21,177 bases of DNA, taken from positions 1 to 21,177 of the IMG/VR virus record IMGVR_UViG_3300038466_000043; one strand, 5' to 3'. The notes under the pieces are model-generated. The model was not told where the DNA came from and did no database searches. It saw nothing but the letters and a program-made list of their open reading frames with translations. Positions 6,532 to 13,425 of the stretch are shown piece by piece; position 1 is the stretch's first letter; each line of letters opens with the position of its first letter. The translations under genes and the position numbers were made by a program. Source of the DNA: a virus.

Positions 6532-7142
6532 GTCATGCACGCAAACCCGCACACCTGGAATATGCCGGCGGCAAGTCGCCGCGTCAGCAGATTTGGGAAA
6601 AGATCAGGGAATTAAAAGCCTTCAATATCGACGATCTGGTCGGCGCTTTGCCGGGCACGATTGCCCGTGATACTACGCGCACCTACCTCAAGTCGCTGGT
6701 CGCCGGCGGCTATTTGCTGCACCAGCCAAACCACCCTTACGAGTATGTGGATTACAAGCTGCAAAAAGACAACGGCGTCGAAGCCCCCCGAGTCCGCAAA
6801 GACGGTAGCGAAGTGACCCAAGGCCGCGAACAGGAAAACCTGTGGCGCACCCTGCGCACCGTTAACCATCCCGTTAACTATAGGGAGCTTGCAGCACTGT
6901 CCAGCACGGCTGACCACGGCGTGACCCCGGCATTTGCTAAAGACTACCTGGCCAACCTGCATAAAGCCGGGTATCTGAGCAGGACCGACGCCAAGCCGTT
7001 CAAAGGCAGCTGCAAATATGTGTTGATCAGCGCGAAAAACACCGGCCCGCGCCCGCCCATGATCCAGCGCATCAAGCAGGTGTATGACCCCAACCTGGGC
7101 AAGATTGTCTGGACGGACAGCAAAGGAGACGATCATGACTGA
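6528..7142 (+). CDS. Winged-helix-like early phage protein (204 aa)
   Basis: Two similar segments can be seen: QQIWEKIRELKAFNIDDLVG...TRTYLKSLVAGGYLLH (about residues 16-65) and NLWRTLRTVNHPVNYRELAA...AKDYLANLHKAGYLSRT (about 105-160). Each has the look of a winged helix with a recognition helix and a wing, so the protein is probably a tandem-wHTH DNA-binding protein. Similar unnamed proteins occur in the early region of other transposable phages. ATG 6528 overlaps the upstream stop (ATGA) and is preceded by GAGG. The stop overlaps the following gene by 8 bases. The exact role is unknown; replication or transcription regulation is possible. Confidence 0.72.
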   Translation: MSHARKPAHLEYAGGKSPRQQIWEKIRELKAFNIDDLVGALPGTIARDTTRTYLKSLVAGGYLLHQPNHPYEYVDYKLQKDNGVEAPRVRKDGSEVTQGREQENLWRTLRTVNHPVNYRELAALSSTADHGVTPAFAKDYLANLHKAGYLSRTDAKPFKGSCKYVLISAKNTGPRPPMIQRIKQVYDPNLGKIVWTDSKGDDHD

Positions 7143-7494
7143 CGCCATCGACGAGACACGCCATCTGGTACAAGTAGCGGAGGCCGATAGACAAGCCGAA
7201 GCGCTTAAAAAACTGAAGCAAGCGGTTGCGGAAAGCTCAATATCCACCGTCGCCAAACGCCTGGACATACCGCGTTGCACGTTGTCTTTGGTCGTCAACG
7301 ACAAATATCCCGCGAATCCGAAAAATATCCTGGCCAAGTTCGAGGCGGTTTTCGGCGGTGTGGAGTGTCCGCACCTGGCGCAAACCCTGACCCGCGAGCA
7401 ATGCCGAGATTACGCCGGCAAGGGCCGCCCCAGCAACCCGCTGGGCCTGCAACACTGGCGCGCCTGCCAAAACTGCACACACAAAGGAGGCTGA
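7135..7494 (+). CDS. HTH regulator with C-terminal cysteine cluster
   Basis: 119 residues. The middle (residues about 25-60) reads as a helix-turn-helix: LKQAVAESSISTVAKRLDIP then CTLSLVVNDKYPANPKNILA, similar to small LacI/XRE-like regulators of Mu-like and B3-like phages. The C-terminal part has four cysteines (VECPHL, EQCRDY, ACQNCTH) that may bind a metal; this VECP...C...C..C layout recurs in phage proteins of this kind. AAAGGAGA sits at good distance before ATG 7135, which makes it preferable to the earlier in-frame start at 7084. It probably controls part of the early or middle program. No target site is evident. Confidence 0.72.
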   Translation: MTDAIDETRHLVQVAEADRQAEALKKLKQAVAESSISTVAKRLDIPRCTLSLVVNDKYPANPKNILAKFEAVFGGVECPHLAQTLTREQCRDYAGKGRPSNPLGLQHWRACQNCTHKGG

Positions 7495-7495
7495 G

Positions 7496-7714
7496 ATGGC
7501 CGCGGAATTGAATCTAAAAATGGAAACCAATCACGAGCAGGTGTTTTTTGTGCAAACACGCTTATCCGAATTCGGCGATCTGGTCCATGTGACGTTGAGG
7601 GACGGAACAGATACGACAGAAGCCTTTTTGGACAGTCACGAACTCGACATGCTGATAGCCCTGCTATCGGCGGCCAAGGCACAACTCACACAGGCCAGAC
7701 GGGAGGAACAGTAA
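7496..7714 (+). CDS. Small hypothetical phage protein (72 aa)
   Basis: No family is recognised. The protein is predicted soluble, with beta-like first half (QVFFVQTRLSEFGDLVHVTL) and a helical second half (SHELDMLIALLSAAKAQLTQ). A perfect AAAGGAGG lies before ATG 7496, which is one base after the previous stop; its own stop overlaps the next start (TAATG). The strong ribosome-binding site and tight packing support a real gene. Confidence 0.72.
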   Translation: MAAELNLKMETNHEQVFFVQTRLSEFGDLVHVTLRDGTDTTEAFLDSHELDMLIALLSAAKAQLTQARREEQ

Positions 7715-7941
7715 TGCACGTCATCATCTCTTTAGACGACCAGCCGGACGGCGGCGTCAGCGTTAAAACCCTGGCACACCCGGTTGTTCGCGGCGAGCAA
7801 GCCCGCGCCACGCCGGCCACCGAACTGGCGGATTTTTTAATGAAAGCGGTAGAGGTGTGGCAGCACACCCAAAACATGGATCTGCCGCAAGCCCATCAAT
7901 TTGTACAGTCGCTGGTGAAAGAGCCGGCCAAACATCATTAG
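7714..7941 (+). CDS. Small hypothetical phage protein (75 aa)
   Basis: No family is recognised. The sequence MHVIISLDDQPDGGVSVKTL begins with a beta-like stretch, and the second half (ATELADFLMKAVEVWQHTQN) is helical. It overlaps the previous stop by one base (TAATG) with GGGAGGAAC upstream. It belongs to the early operon; no function can be read from the sequence. Confidence 0.7.
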   Translation: MHVIISLDDQPDGGVSVKTLAHPVVRGEQARATPATELADFLMKAVEVWQHTQNMDLPQAHQFVQSLVKEPAKHH

Positions 7942-7950
7942 GAGGCACCT

Positions 7951-8157
7951 ATGTATACCGAATCTGAATTAGCGGAAATAAAACTGGCCCGCGCCCAGCG
8001 GATACAGCGCGAGCAAGCCGCCCGCTATGCCGCGCAACAGCGGTTTGAGCGGGAAAACGCCCCGGCCCCAGCCAACGCCGCCGGCTTGGTGGTGACTTTG
8101 GCCATTGCCGCCGTGGCTGCTTACGGCTTGTGGGGGGGTGTGCAATGGGCTCAATAA
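7951..8157 (+). CDS. Small single-pass membrane protein (68 aa)
   Basis: The N-terminal two thirds are charged and helical (ELAEIKLARAQRIQREQAAR, then YAAQQRFERENA). The C-terminus is a hydrophobic segment (AAGLVVTLAIAAVAAYGLWG) that should span the inner membrane, leaving a cytoplasmic coil. TTAGGAGGCACCT before ATG 7951 is an excellent ribosome-binding site. A G7 run (8132-8138) near its 3' end lies just before the overlapping start of the next small gene. Function unknown; early membrane proteins of phages often act in host takeover or exclusion, which is only a guess here. Confidence 0.72.
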   Translation: MYTESELAEIKLARAQRIQREQAARYAAQQRFERENAPAPANAAGLVVTLAIAAVAAYGLWGGVQWAQ

Positions 8158-8276
8158 TCTTTGTATTTTTGATCGGCTGCGGTCTGGGGTTTTCGCTGGG
8201 CATGTTTGCCGCCTGCATGCTCAGCTTTGGCAAGGCCCAGGATGCCGAGCTGTACGGTGATAACGATGAACGATAA
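8145..8276 (+). CDS. Very small membrane protein (43 aa)
   Basis: ATG 8145 opens a 43-residue frame, MGSIIFVFLIGCGLGFSLGM then FAACMLSFGKAQDAELYGDN, with one long hydrophobic segment and a short polar tail. It overlaps the previous gene by 13 bases and the next by 11, using the G7 run as its ribosome-binding region. The combination of hydrophobic pattern, overlap style and lack of any other gene between 8157 and 8266 supports it. No family recognised. Confidence 0.6.
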   Translation: MGSIIFVFLIGCGLGFSLGMFAACMLSFGKAQDAELYGDNDER

Positions 8277-8715
8277 CACCATGATCAACGTAGCCGGTTT
8301 GGCCGAGCTATTCGGCGTGCCGAGAGGCTCCATGAGCAATGCCATCAGCAGCCTGGACGGCTTTCCGGCCGGCCGGCGCCTGGGCCGCAAGGGCAAGCAT
8401 TACCGGCTGGACGAGGTCCAGCGGTGGGCGAAAGGCAAGGACGTGGCCGGCTTGGTGCGCGCCGCCAATGCCCGCCGAGTGGCCGAGCAGAACGTCGGGC
8501 CGCTGGCCGCCAAGCCGATCAGCCCGTTTAACGACTTATGTTTGCGCTTTGCCGCCGGGGAATTCCTGCCGGCCCAACAAAAACAGCAAATCGATTTTAA
8601 ACGCCTGGTGGCCAGAACCGCCAGACCCAAAACCCAATCCGTGCATCTGGTACATGACTGGATGCTGGAAGACGGCCCACGCGCCCAACATAGGAGAACA
8701 GCATGCCAGAAGTAA
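8266..8715 (+). CDS. HTH-domain phage protein (149 aa)
   Basis: Residues about 5-60 (MINVAGLAELFGVPRGSMSN ... GRRLGRKGKHYRLDEVQRWA) look like a winged helix or excisionase/MerR-like DNA-binding domain: an HTH followed by a basic wing and a helix. The remainder (ISPFNDLCLRFAAGEFLPAQ and on) is helical without a known signature. ATG 8266 is preferred although its ribosome-binding site is weak; ATG 8281 is an alternative six codons in. The 3' end overlaps the DUF3164 gene by 13 bases. Function unknown; likely regulatory. Confidence 0.7.
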   Translation: MNDNTMINVAGLAELFGVPRGSMSNAISSLDGFPAGRRLGRKGKHYRLDEVQRWAKGKDVAGLVRAANARRVAEQNVGPLAAKPISPFNDLCLRFAAGEFLPAQQKQQIDFKRLVARTARPKTQSVHLVHDWMLEDGPRAQHRRTACQK

Positions 8716-9320
8716 TACCCACCGGATTCCGCGCCAACGCCAAGGGCCACTTAGTGCCGGAGGCAGAGATTAAGGACATAGACAAGCTGCGCGACGATAC
8801 CGTGCAAGGCATCGTCAATCACGCACGGGGCGTACAGGAGCAGCTTAAGGCCTTTAAGCTGCAAACCTTTGCCGATATCGAAACCTTTATGACTTTGTCC
8901 GCCGAGCAATACAACGTCAAATGGGGCGGCGAAAAAGGCAATGTCAGCCTGACCAGCTACGACGGCAAATACAAAGTGTTGCTGGCCGTATCCGATCAGC
9001 TGGCCTTTGATGAGCGTTTGCATATCGCCAAGCAGCTGATCGACGAGTGCATCCACGCCTGGACCAACGGTGCCAGCAGCAACGTACAAGCCTTGATAGA
9101 GCACGCCTTTCAAACGGACAAACAAGGCAAGATCAATACCGCTCGGGTGTTAAGCCTGCTCAGCCTTAAGATGGACGGCGACGAAAAGTGGGCCAAAGCG
9201 ATGGAAGCTTTGCGCGACAGCATCAAGACTGTCAGCAGCTGCAAATACATCCGGCTGTATGAGCGGGTGGGCACGACCAACCAGTATGAGCAAATATCGC
9301 TCGACATTGCGGGGTTATAG
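8703..9320 (+). CDS. DUF3164 family phage protein
   Basis: 205 residues resembling the DUF3164 family found in the early regions of Mu-like phages. Typical stretches are the opening IPTGFRANAKGHLVPEAEIK with D..RDD.V..IV, the SYDGKYKVLLAVSDQLAFDE segment, AKQLIDECIHAWTNGASSNV and the FQTDKQGKINTARVLSLLSL motif, followed by W..AM.AL.DSI....SK.Y...YER. The role is not established. TAGGAGAACAGC before ATG 8703 is a clear ribosome-binding site. The protein appears full length. Confidence 0.82.
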   Translation: MPEVIPTGFRANAKGHLVPEAEIKDIDKLRDDTVQGIVNHARGVQEQLKAFKLQTFADIETFMTLSAEQYNVKWGGEKGNVSLTSYDGKYKVLLAVSDQLAFDERLHIAKQLIDECIHAWTNGASSNVQALIEHAFQTDKQGKINTARVLSLLSLKMDGDEKWAKAMEALRDSIKTVSSCKYIRLYERVGTTNQYEQISLDIAGL

Positions 9321-9322
9321 CC

Positions 9323-9469
9323 ATGGTCCAATTAGACGATTTTGAAAAGGTCTTGATCAGTTTATTTCTCAGCGAAGAATGGTGGCGATTCCTGAGGTTT
9401 TGCAGCGATCGTGATGTGACCGAATCCGATGCGGAAGCGCTGCTGGCTAAGCTGGAGAAGGACAAATGA
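9323..9469 (+). CDS. Very small hypothetical protein (48 aa)
   Basis: ATG 9323, two bases after the DUF3164 stop, opens 48 residues: MVQLDDFEKVLISLFLSEEW, then WRFLRFCSDRDVTESDAEAL and a Lys-rich end. It is acidic and helical, with an amphipathic middle. Its stop overlaps the next start as ATGA, the usual junction in this operon. No family recognised; position and overlap are the evidence. Confidence 0.58.
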   Translation: MVQLDDFEKVLISLFLSEEWWRFLRFCSDRDVTESDAEALLAKLEKDK

Positions 9470-9642
9470 GCGCCTACATGACCCTGGAACGCATCGCCGC
9501 CCTACGCAACCAAGCCCAACAGCATCGGGATGCCGCCAACGATAGCCCGCGTTACGAGGTGTATTTCGCCGAAATGCAAACAGCGGCCTCGCTGGATGGC
9601 GAGGCGGATCAGTTGGAACACGAAACCATAGAGGTAATTTAG
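9466..9642 (+). CDS. Very small hypothetical protein (58 aa)
   Basis: ATG 9466 overlaps the previous stop (ATGA) and is preceded by GGAGAAGGACAA. The 58-residue product (MSAYMTLERIAALRNQAQQH ... EADQLEHETIEVI) is helical and probably coiled coil. It ends two bases before rdgC. No family recognised. Confidence 0.6.
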   Translation: MSAYMTLERIAALRNQAQQHRDAANDSPRYEVYFAEMQTAASLDGEADQLEHETIEVI

Positions 9643-9644
9643 CC

Positions 9645-10562
9645 ATGAAATTAATCAAACAAGCCACAACCTATAAATGCGCCTTACCGGCTGCGTCCGA
9701 TCTGGAACAACACCTGGCTAAATTCGCTTTTGCCGAACCTGGCCCGCACGATTATTACAGTAACGGCTTCGTGCCCGTCATCGACGATCGTTATGTGATG
9801 CCCTTTCCTGGCGGCTACGCGATCAAGTTGAGAATGGCGGAGAAGATATTGCCGAAAGCCGCTTTAAGACAAGAAGCGGAGAAACGCTTGCAAGCGTTGC
9901 TGGACACTACCGGCGGCAAAGCAACCCGAGAATTGCGCAACAAGTTTGTCGATGAAGTCTTTAACGAATTAATCGCAACCGCGCTAGTACAAACGCGCGC
10001 CGTGACAGCCTATTACCACATTGATGACGAGCTGTTGGTGGTCAATAGCGCAAGCAAGCGTTTTGCCAATGCCGTTACCGCTTGGCTGGTTAAAGCGGTC
10101 GGCAGCGTCAAGGCCACCACGATTTATATCGACGGTATCAGTCAAAGCCTGACCAGCAAGCTATTGTCAGAGTTGGAAGGCGGCTCCGGATTCGCCGGGT
10201 TTGATGTGGGCGGCGTTTGCAAGCTGGCTGGCGAAGAAGGCACATCCGCCAGCGTCAAGCTGCATACGGTCAAGGAGGCGAAGAGTGGCCTCATCGAGCG
10301 GATTATGGCCGGGCAACAGGTTATTGAGCTGGAATTGAATAACGACGATGTGTCGTTTCGACTGGACAAGCGTTTCATCACCAAAGGCATTTACTTTAAA
10401 CACGATATGGCGGAAGACGGATTCGAGCCGGATGACGCTATCGAAGAATTCCAGCACGAAGCATCCTGCCAAATGCTGTGGCTGTCGCAAGCCTTTCGCG
10501 ATTTATTGACGTTGTTTGAATATAAAGCGCCCATGCCCGATGCAAATGGTGGTGCCGCATGA
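9645..10562 (+). CDS. rdgC: Recombination-associated protein RdgC
   Basis: 305 residues, essentially the length of E. coli RdgC (303). Family landmarks seen are FVPVIDDRYVMPFPGGYAIK near the N-terminus (the usual G..P......R....G....L), LRMAEKILPKAALRQEAEKR, AYYHIDDELLVVNSASKRFA in the middle, and late LELNNDDVSFRLDKRFITKG with the F..FQHEA...MLWLSQAFRDLL ending. RdgC forms a ring-shaped dimer around DNA and restrains RecA-mediated recombination in well-studied hosts. In this phage it lies between the DUF3164 and gemA genes, in the general position of Mu gam; no gam is seen. It may protect replicating phage DNA from recombination or nuclease processing, which is inference. ATG 9645 follows the previous stop by two bases; the stop overlaps gemA. 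Confidence 0.92.
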   Translation: MKLIKQATTYKCALPAASDLEQHLAKFAFAEPGPHDYYSNGFVPVIDDRYVMPFPGGYAIKLRMAEKILPKAALRQEAEKRLQALLDTTGGKATRELRNKFVDEVFNELIATALVQTRAVTAYYHIDDELLVVNSASKRFANAVTAWLVKAVGSVKATTIYIDGISQSLTSKLLSELEGGSGFAGFDVGGVCKLAGEEGTSASVKLHTVKEAKSGLIERIMAGQQVIELELNNDDVSFRLDKRFITKGIYFKHDMAEDGFEPDDAIEEFQHEASCQMLWLSQAFRDLLTLFEYKAPMPDANGGAA

Positions 10563-11023
10563 ACACCCAACCCCAAGATTACAACATCCGCCACAGAGCC
10601 GAAAGTCGGCGGCGGGCGGCGCTGGGCAAGATTCATATTGGCAAAAAGCAACTGGACATGGACGACGACACCTATCGCGCCATGCTGTTGACCATTGGCG
10701 GCGTGAAATCCAGCAAGGATTTAACGCCGGAAGGTATCGATCAGGTAGTGCGGCATTTAGAGAAATGCGGCGCCAAGTTTGCCGCCGCCAAAAAACACGG
10801 TCGCAAGCCTCACAACCTGCCCAGCGGATCGGATCGGGCGCCGAAGATGAGCAAGATCGAGGCGCTACTGGCGGAGGCCGGCCGGCCTTGGGAATATGCG
10901 GTAGCCATGGCAAAACACATGTACGACAAGGACAATCTGGAGTTTTGCGACCATGCGCAGTTGAGCGGGATTATTGCGGCGCTGGTGAAGAACGCCAAGC
11001 GTGAAGGGCGGAGGACGGAATGA
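10559..11023 (+). CDS. gemA: GemA family regulatory protein (Mu gp16-like)
   Basis: 154 residues matching the GemA/DUF1018 family. Characteristic parts are the N-terminal ALGKIHIGKKQLDMDDDTYR and AMLLTIGGVKSSKDLTPEGI, then VRHLEKCGAKF, a basic linker, and the C-terminal KMSKIEALLAEAGRPWEYAV, AMAKHMYD and LEFCDHAQLSGIIAAL. In Mu, GemA alters host gene expression and DNA topology, but its mechanism is unclear. It overlaps rdgC and precedes the mor-like gene by about 1 kb, as the middle of a Mu early operon would. The stop overlaps the following small gene (ATGA). Confidence 0.9.
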   Translation: MNTQPQDYNIRHRAESRRRAALGKIHIGKKQLDMDDDTYRAMLLTIGGVKSSKDLTPEGIDQVVRHLEKCGAKFAAAKKHGRKPHNLPSGSDRAPKMSKIEALLAEAGRPWEYAVAMAKHMYDKDNLEFCDHAQLSGIIAALVKNAKREGRRTE

Positions 11024-11160
11024 ATATACTTATTTATGCATTAGTTACTGGGCTATGCCTTCATGAGTATCGACGCAATAAAGATGCGACGTTTGGGTTG
11101 TTGTTTATGGCATATTTGTTGCTGGTAGTTAAGGAGATTATGCACTATGCAGCTCAATAG
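11020..11160 (+). CDS. Very small membrane protein (46 aa)
   Basis: ATG 11020 overlaps the gemA stop (ATGA) and has GGAGGACGGA upstream. The product reads MNILIYALVTGLCLHEYRRN then KDATFGLLFMAYLLLVVKEI and a short tail: two short hydrophobic segments separated by a charged turn, a helical-hairpin membrane protein. It is clearly more AT-rich than its neighbours (about 45% GC in a sampled stretch). Overlaps the next gene by 14 bases. No family recognised. Confidence 0.6.
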   Translation: MNILIYALVTGLCLHEYRRNKDATFGLLFMAYLLLVVKEIMHYAAQ

Positions 11161-11644
11161 ATGCCCCATCTGCCACACCCGAATTAGCCTGGACGCCCTG
11201 GCGCAAGACGAAGCCGGCCGCGAATTATTGGGCATGCTGGCCAAGCTGGACACCGACACCGGTACCGCTCTGGTCGGCTACCTGGGTTTATTCCGGTCGA
11301 AAACCCGCGATCTGGCCAACGACCGTGCCTTGCGCATGGCCAAGGAGGTGTTGGCCCTGTCCGAATCGTTGCCGGCGCTGGCCGAGGCTATGCGCATCAC
11401 TGTCGAGCAAATCCGCGCCAAAGGCGGCGACCCGTTGAGCAACCATAACTATCTGCGCAAAGTGCTGGGCGATTGCCACGGGTTCAAAACCGACATAGCC
11501 ACGGTAGGCCGGGATAAGCCGGTAGGCGTTCCCGGCGGGGAAAGCCAATTGCCGGAAACGCTACCGCTTATTCCGGCCTACAAGGGTGGCAAAAGCAAAA
11601 CCGCACAAGCCCTGCAAGCATTGGAGGAGTTCGGCAATGGTTGA
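11147..11644 (+). CDS. Hypothetical phage protein with N-terminal Cys pair (165 aa)
   Basis: The protein opens with a zinc-ribbon half (NRCPICHTRISLDALAQDEA) and continues with a helical body (GRELLGMLAKLDTDTGTALV, LFRSKTRDLANDRALRMAKE). The C-terminus is a loose Gly/Lys-rich tail. Such proteins sit next to replication-type genes in phages and the pattern is reminiscent of helicase-loader or primosome accessory proteins, but I cannot assign one. AAGGAG lies 10 bases before ATG 11147. The end overlaps the next gene by 8 bases, suggesting that the two proteins act together. Confidence 0.7.
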   Translation: MQLNRCPICHTRISLDALAQDEAGRELLGMLAKLDTDTGTALVGYLGLFRSKTRDLANDRALRMAKEVLALSESLPALAEAMRITVEQIRAKGGDPLSNHNYLRKVLGDCHGFKTDIATVGRDKPVGVPGGESQLPETLPLIPAYKGGKSKTAQALQALEEFGNG

Positions 11645-12110
11645 TCGGGAGATAGACTGGTTGCGCAAAGCCATCGGCAAGGGCCTGTCCGGGCTGGTGG
11701 TGTTGCACCTGGACGGCGGCCCCTCCGCCGAAACCGTACAACACACCGCCGGCGTCTGGTACCACGTCATGAAAAGCTGGCCCATCGTCTGGCACGAAGA
11801 ACTGGACCGGCCCCGGCTGCGGGTGGCCTTTACCGCCCTGGCCAGCCAAGCCAACCGCTGGCCGGCGCCGGCGGACCTGCGCAAACTGCTACCGTCCCGC
11901 GCCTATCCGCAATCGGCGCTGGCCGAACCGGAATACCCGCTGGAAAAGCAAAAACTCAACTTGATAGCGATGAAACAAGTACAGATGCTGGCAGACAAGC
12001 GGGCGGCGCTGCTGCGCAAGCTGGACGGCGCCGATCAGTTGAAAGCGGCCTATCTGCGAGACGCCATCGCCAACATCGAACAACAGCAACGGGAGGTATA
12101 CCAATCATGA
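11637..12110 (+). CDS. Hypothetical phage protein (157 aa), possible replication accessory
   Basis: Start ATG 11637 has GGAGG about nine bases upstream and overlaps the previous stop region; an earlier in-frame start at 11586 lies inside the neighbour and is less likely. Visible features are a Trp-rich middle (VWYHVMKSWPIVWHEELDRP), the stretch FTALASQANRWPAPADLRKL, and a long C-terminal helix (KRAALLRKLDGADQLKAAYL to IEQQQREVY). The pattern F..L......WP.P.DL...LP is also seen in helicase-loader-like phage proteins; this is a weak resemblance. The stop overlaps the mor-like start by 4 bases. Confidence 0.68.
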   Translation: MVDREIDWLRKAIGKGLSGLVVLHLDGGPSAETVQHTAGVWYHVMKSWPIVWHEELDRPRLRVAFTALASQANRWPAPADLRKLLPSRAYPQSALAEPEYPLEKQKLNLIAMKQVQMLADKRAALLRKLDGADQLKAAYLRDAIANIEQQQREVYQS

Positions 12111-12508
12111 CCGACACCGCCCACCTGCCCACCCAATACCTGCCGGAGGGCCTGCGCCGCATCGCCACCTATTGCGGTTGGGATGTCATGTGGGCGATAT
12201 GGGAAGAAGCCGCCGGCACCCGCATTCAGGTGCCCAAAGTGGCGGCCAACGACCATTGGATCGTTGCCAAGCTGGGCGCGCTAAAGGCACAAACCTTTTG
12301 CGAGGTATTCGGCGGCGAAACCCTGGTCATCAACAAAGGCGACGCCGCCAAAAGGGCTGTTCGCGACATGGCCATCCGCGCCGAACGCGCGGCCGGCGTG
12401 GATATGAAAATACTCTGCCGGCGTTACAACCTGACCTACCGGCAAATCCAAAGCATTACACGGGAAGACCCGCACGGGGCCAGCCGGAATTTTGATTTAT
12501 TCGATTGA
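12107..12508 (+). CDS. mor: Mor-family transcription activator
   Basis: 133 residues, like Mu Mor (129). The dimerisation part runs from the N-terminus through IQVPKVAANDHWIVAKLGAL and FGGETLVINKGDAAKRAVRD. The C-terminal HTH is GVDMKILCRRYNLTYRQIQS. Mor/C proteins bind a dyad just upstream of a weak -10 and activate middle or late phage promoters that lack a -35. The gene is at the end of the early operon, as in Mu. Which promoter it serves is not proven; the 14372-14506 gap before the lysis genes is the best candidate in this window. Confidence 0.9.
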   Translation: MTDTAHLPTQYLPEGLRRIATYCGWDVMWAIWEEAAGTRIQVPKVAANDHWIVAKLGALKAQTFCEVFGGETLVINKGDAAKRAVRDMAIRAERAAGVDMKILCRRYNLTYRQIQSITREDPHGASRNFDLFD

Positions 12509-12532
12509 TTTTTAACCACGGAGCAATCCACC

Positions 12533-12805
12533 ATGAACCATCAGCAACAAATAGACCTTATCGCCACCACCACCGGCGCCAGCAAAGCCCACGTGGAACA
12601 GGTGCTAAAAGCCCAAGCCGACATCATTGCCGCCGAGCTGGTCAGCCAAGGCAGCATCCACCTACACGGTATCGGCTCCATCAGCGTATTGGACACCGCT
12701 GCCCGCAAGGGCCGCAACCCGCAAACCGGCGAAGAAATCGACATCCCGGCCGGCAAGCGCATCAAGCTGAAGGCCGCCAAGGCGTTGAAAGACGCCGTTA
12801 TTTAA
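12533..12805 (+). CDS. HU/IHF-family DNA-binding protein
   Basis: 90 residues, the standard HU length. The helical N-terminus (QIDLIATTTGASKAHVEQVL) is followed by the beta-arm region. Diagnostic elements are LHGIGSISVLDTAARKGRNP, QTGEEIDIPAGKRIKLKAAK and the closing AKALKDAVI; RNPQTGEEIDIPA is the conserved DNA-intercalating arm motif. HU bends DNA, and Mu transposition needs host HU for assembly of the active transposase complex and IHF at the enhancer. A phage copy may make the element independent of host supply. GGAG precedes ATG 12533. It is the last gene of the rightward early operon, followed by a REP-like hairpin. Confidence 0.92.
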   Translation: MNHQQQIDLIATTTGASKAHVEQVLKAQADIIAAELVSQGSIHLHGIGSISVLDTAARKGRNPQTGEEIDIPAGKRIKLKAAKALKDAVI

Positions 12806-12810
12806 ACCCG

Positions 12811-12839
12811 CGTGGGCACGTAACCCGTGCCCACCCTAC
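12811..12839. repeat. REP-like palindromic repeat, copy 1
   Basis: GTGGGCACG (12812-12820) and CGTGCCCAC (12826-12834) form a 9-bp stem with loop TAACC, followed by CCTAC. A near-identical element lies at 20900-20927. There is no T-run, so it is not a standard intrinsic terminator, although it separates two convergent genes. Elements with this GTAGGGTGGGCAC core are abundant in some bacterial chromosomes. Confidence 0.75.
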
Positions 12840-12854
12840 TCGCTTTGCGTTATG

Positions 12855-13376
12855 CTACTTATCTCGCTCTAGTAACTTATCTAGCATCATACCTGTAATC
12901 AGTTGCTTATGTTGCAATAGCCCTGCAATATCAGACCACACTCCTGCCGGAATTTTTCTGTCTCCTGTCATCCATTGCCTAATTCTACGGGCATCTGACA
13001 AATTTAGATCTCGCGCGATATTGGTTTGCCATTGTTCTCCGTACAAGATTTTTCCCACCGCTGCCAGTTCATCAGGTCCATATTTTTTAGCGTATTCTGT
13101 TGCGGATACCCAATGATAAAAACCAATCCAAAACGGGCCTTGGTCATCGATTGGCATGCCGTTTGTTGGATCGGCTAAATCAGACGGTAGTTTGGAAAAC
13201 AAATGCGCCAATTCGTTCTGGTCTGCATTTTCTCGCTCAGTCCTTTTACTAAGTAATCCGATAGCCTGTATCGGCCGTACAGGAGCAGTGTTTATAAATG
13301 ATGTCGGCATATCAGAGCCAAAGATAGCTCTAAAAATCATGCCAATCGTGTACATGTGTTCGTTCGTGGGTTTCAT
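12855..13376 (-). CDS. HTH-containing protein of unknown function (173 aa), leftward cargo operon
   Basis: Second gene of a leftward pair. The C-terminal 70 residues carry a helix-turn-helix: LYGEQWQTNIARDLNLSDAR then RIRQWMTGDRKIPAGVWSDI, a pattern seen in XRE-like regulators. The N-terminal half (IGMIFRAIFGSDMPTSFINT, LAHLFSKLPSDLADP, DDQGPFWIGFYHW) resembles uncharacterised bacterial and phage proteins, but I cannot name a family. AGGAA lies before ATG 13376. Sampled GC is about 45%, below the flanking phage genes at about 57%, which fits a moron acquired separately. It could be the autorepressor binding the palindrome in the operon promoter at 13907-13924, or an antitoxin-like regulator. 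Confidence 0.75.
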   Translation of the reverse strand: MKPTNEHMYTIGMIFRAIFGSDMPTSFINTAPVRPIQAIGLLSKRTERENADQNELAHLFSKLPSDLADPTNGMPIDDQGPFWIGFYHWVSATEYAKKYGPDELAAVGKILYGEQWQTNIARDLNLSDARRIRQWMTGDRKIPAGVWSDIAGLLQHKQLITGMMLDKLLERDK

Positions 13377-13393
13377 TTACGTTCCTGGTTATT

Positions 13394-13410
13394 GCCCCAC
13401 CGTAGGGGGC
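13394..13410. other. Small hairpin between the two leftward cargo genes
   Basis: GCCCC (13394-13398) can pair with GGGGC (13406-13410) across a 7-nt loop in the 49-bp gap upstream of the 173-aa gene. It might modulate translation or processing of the downstream gene. The stem is only five base pairs, so this is weak. Confidence 0.3.
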
Positions 13411-13425
13411 TTTAGTTTATGTATG

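Noticed and set aside
6612-7337. Minus-strand frame of 241 aa
   Set aside because: It lies opposite two well-supported genes with good starts and overlaps, and its composition is that of a shadow frame.
12811-12839. REP-like hairpin as an intrinsic terminator of the early operon
   Set aside because: There is no T-run on either side, and a matching element occurs in an unrelated position at 20900, so a repeat fits better.
12505-13116. Plus-strand frame of 203 aa across the HU gene and the leftward cargo gene
   Set aside because: It is out of frame with HU, rich in Arg/His/Pro, and runs through the REP-like hairpin and antisense through the HTH gene.
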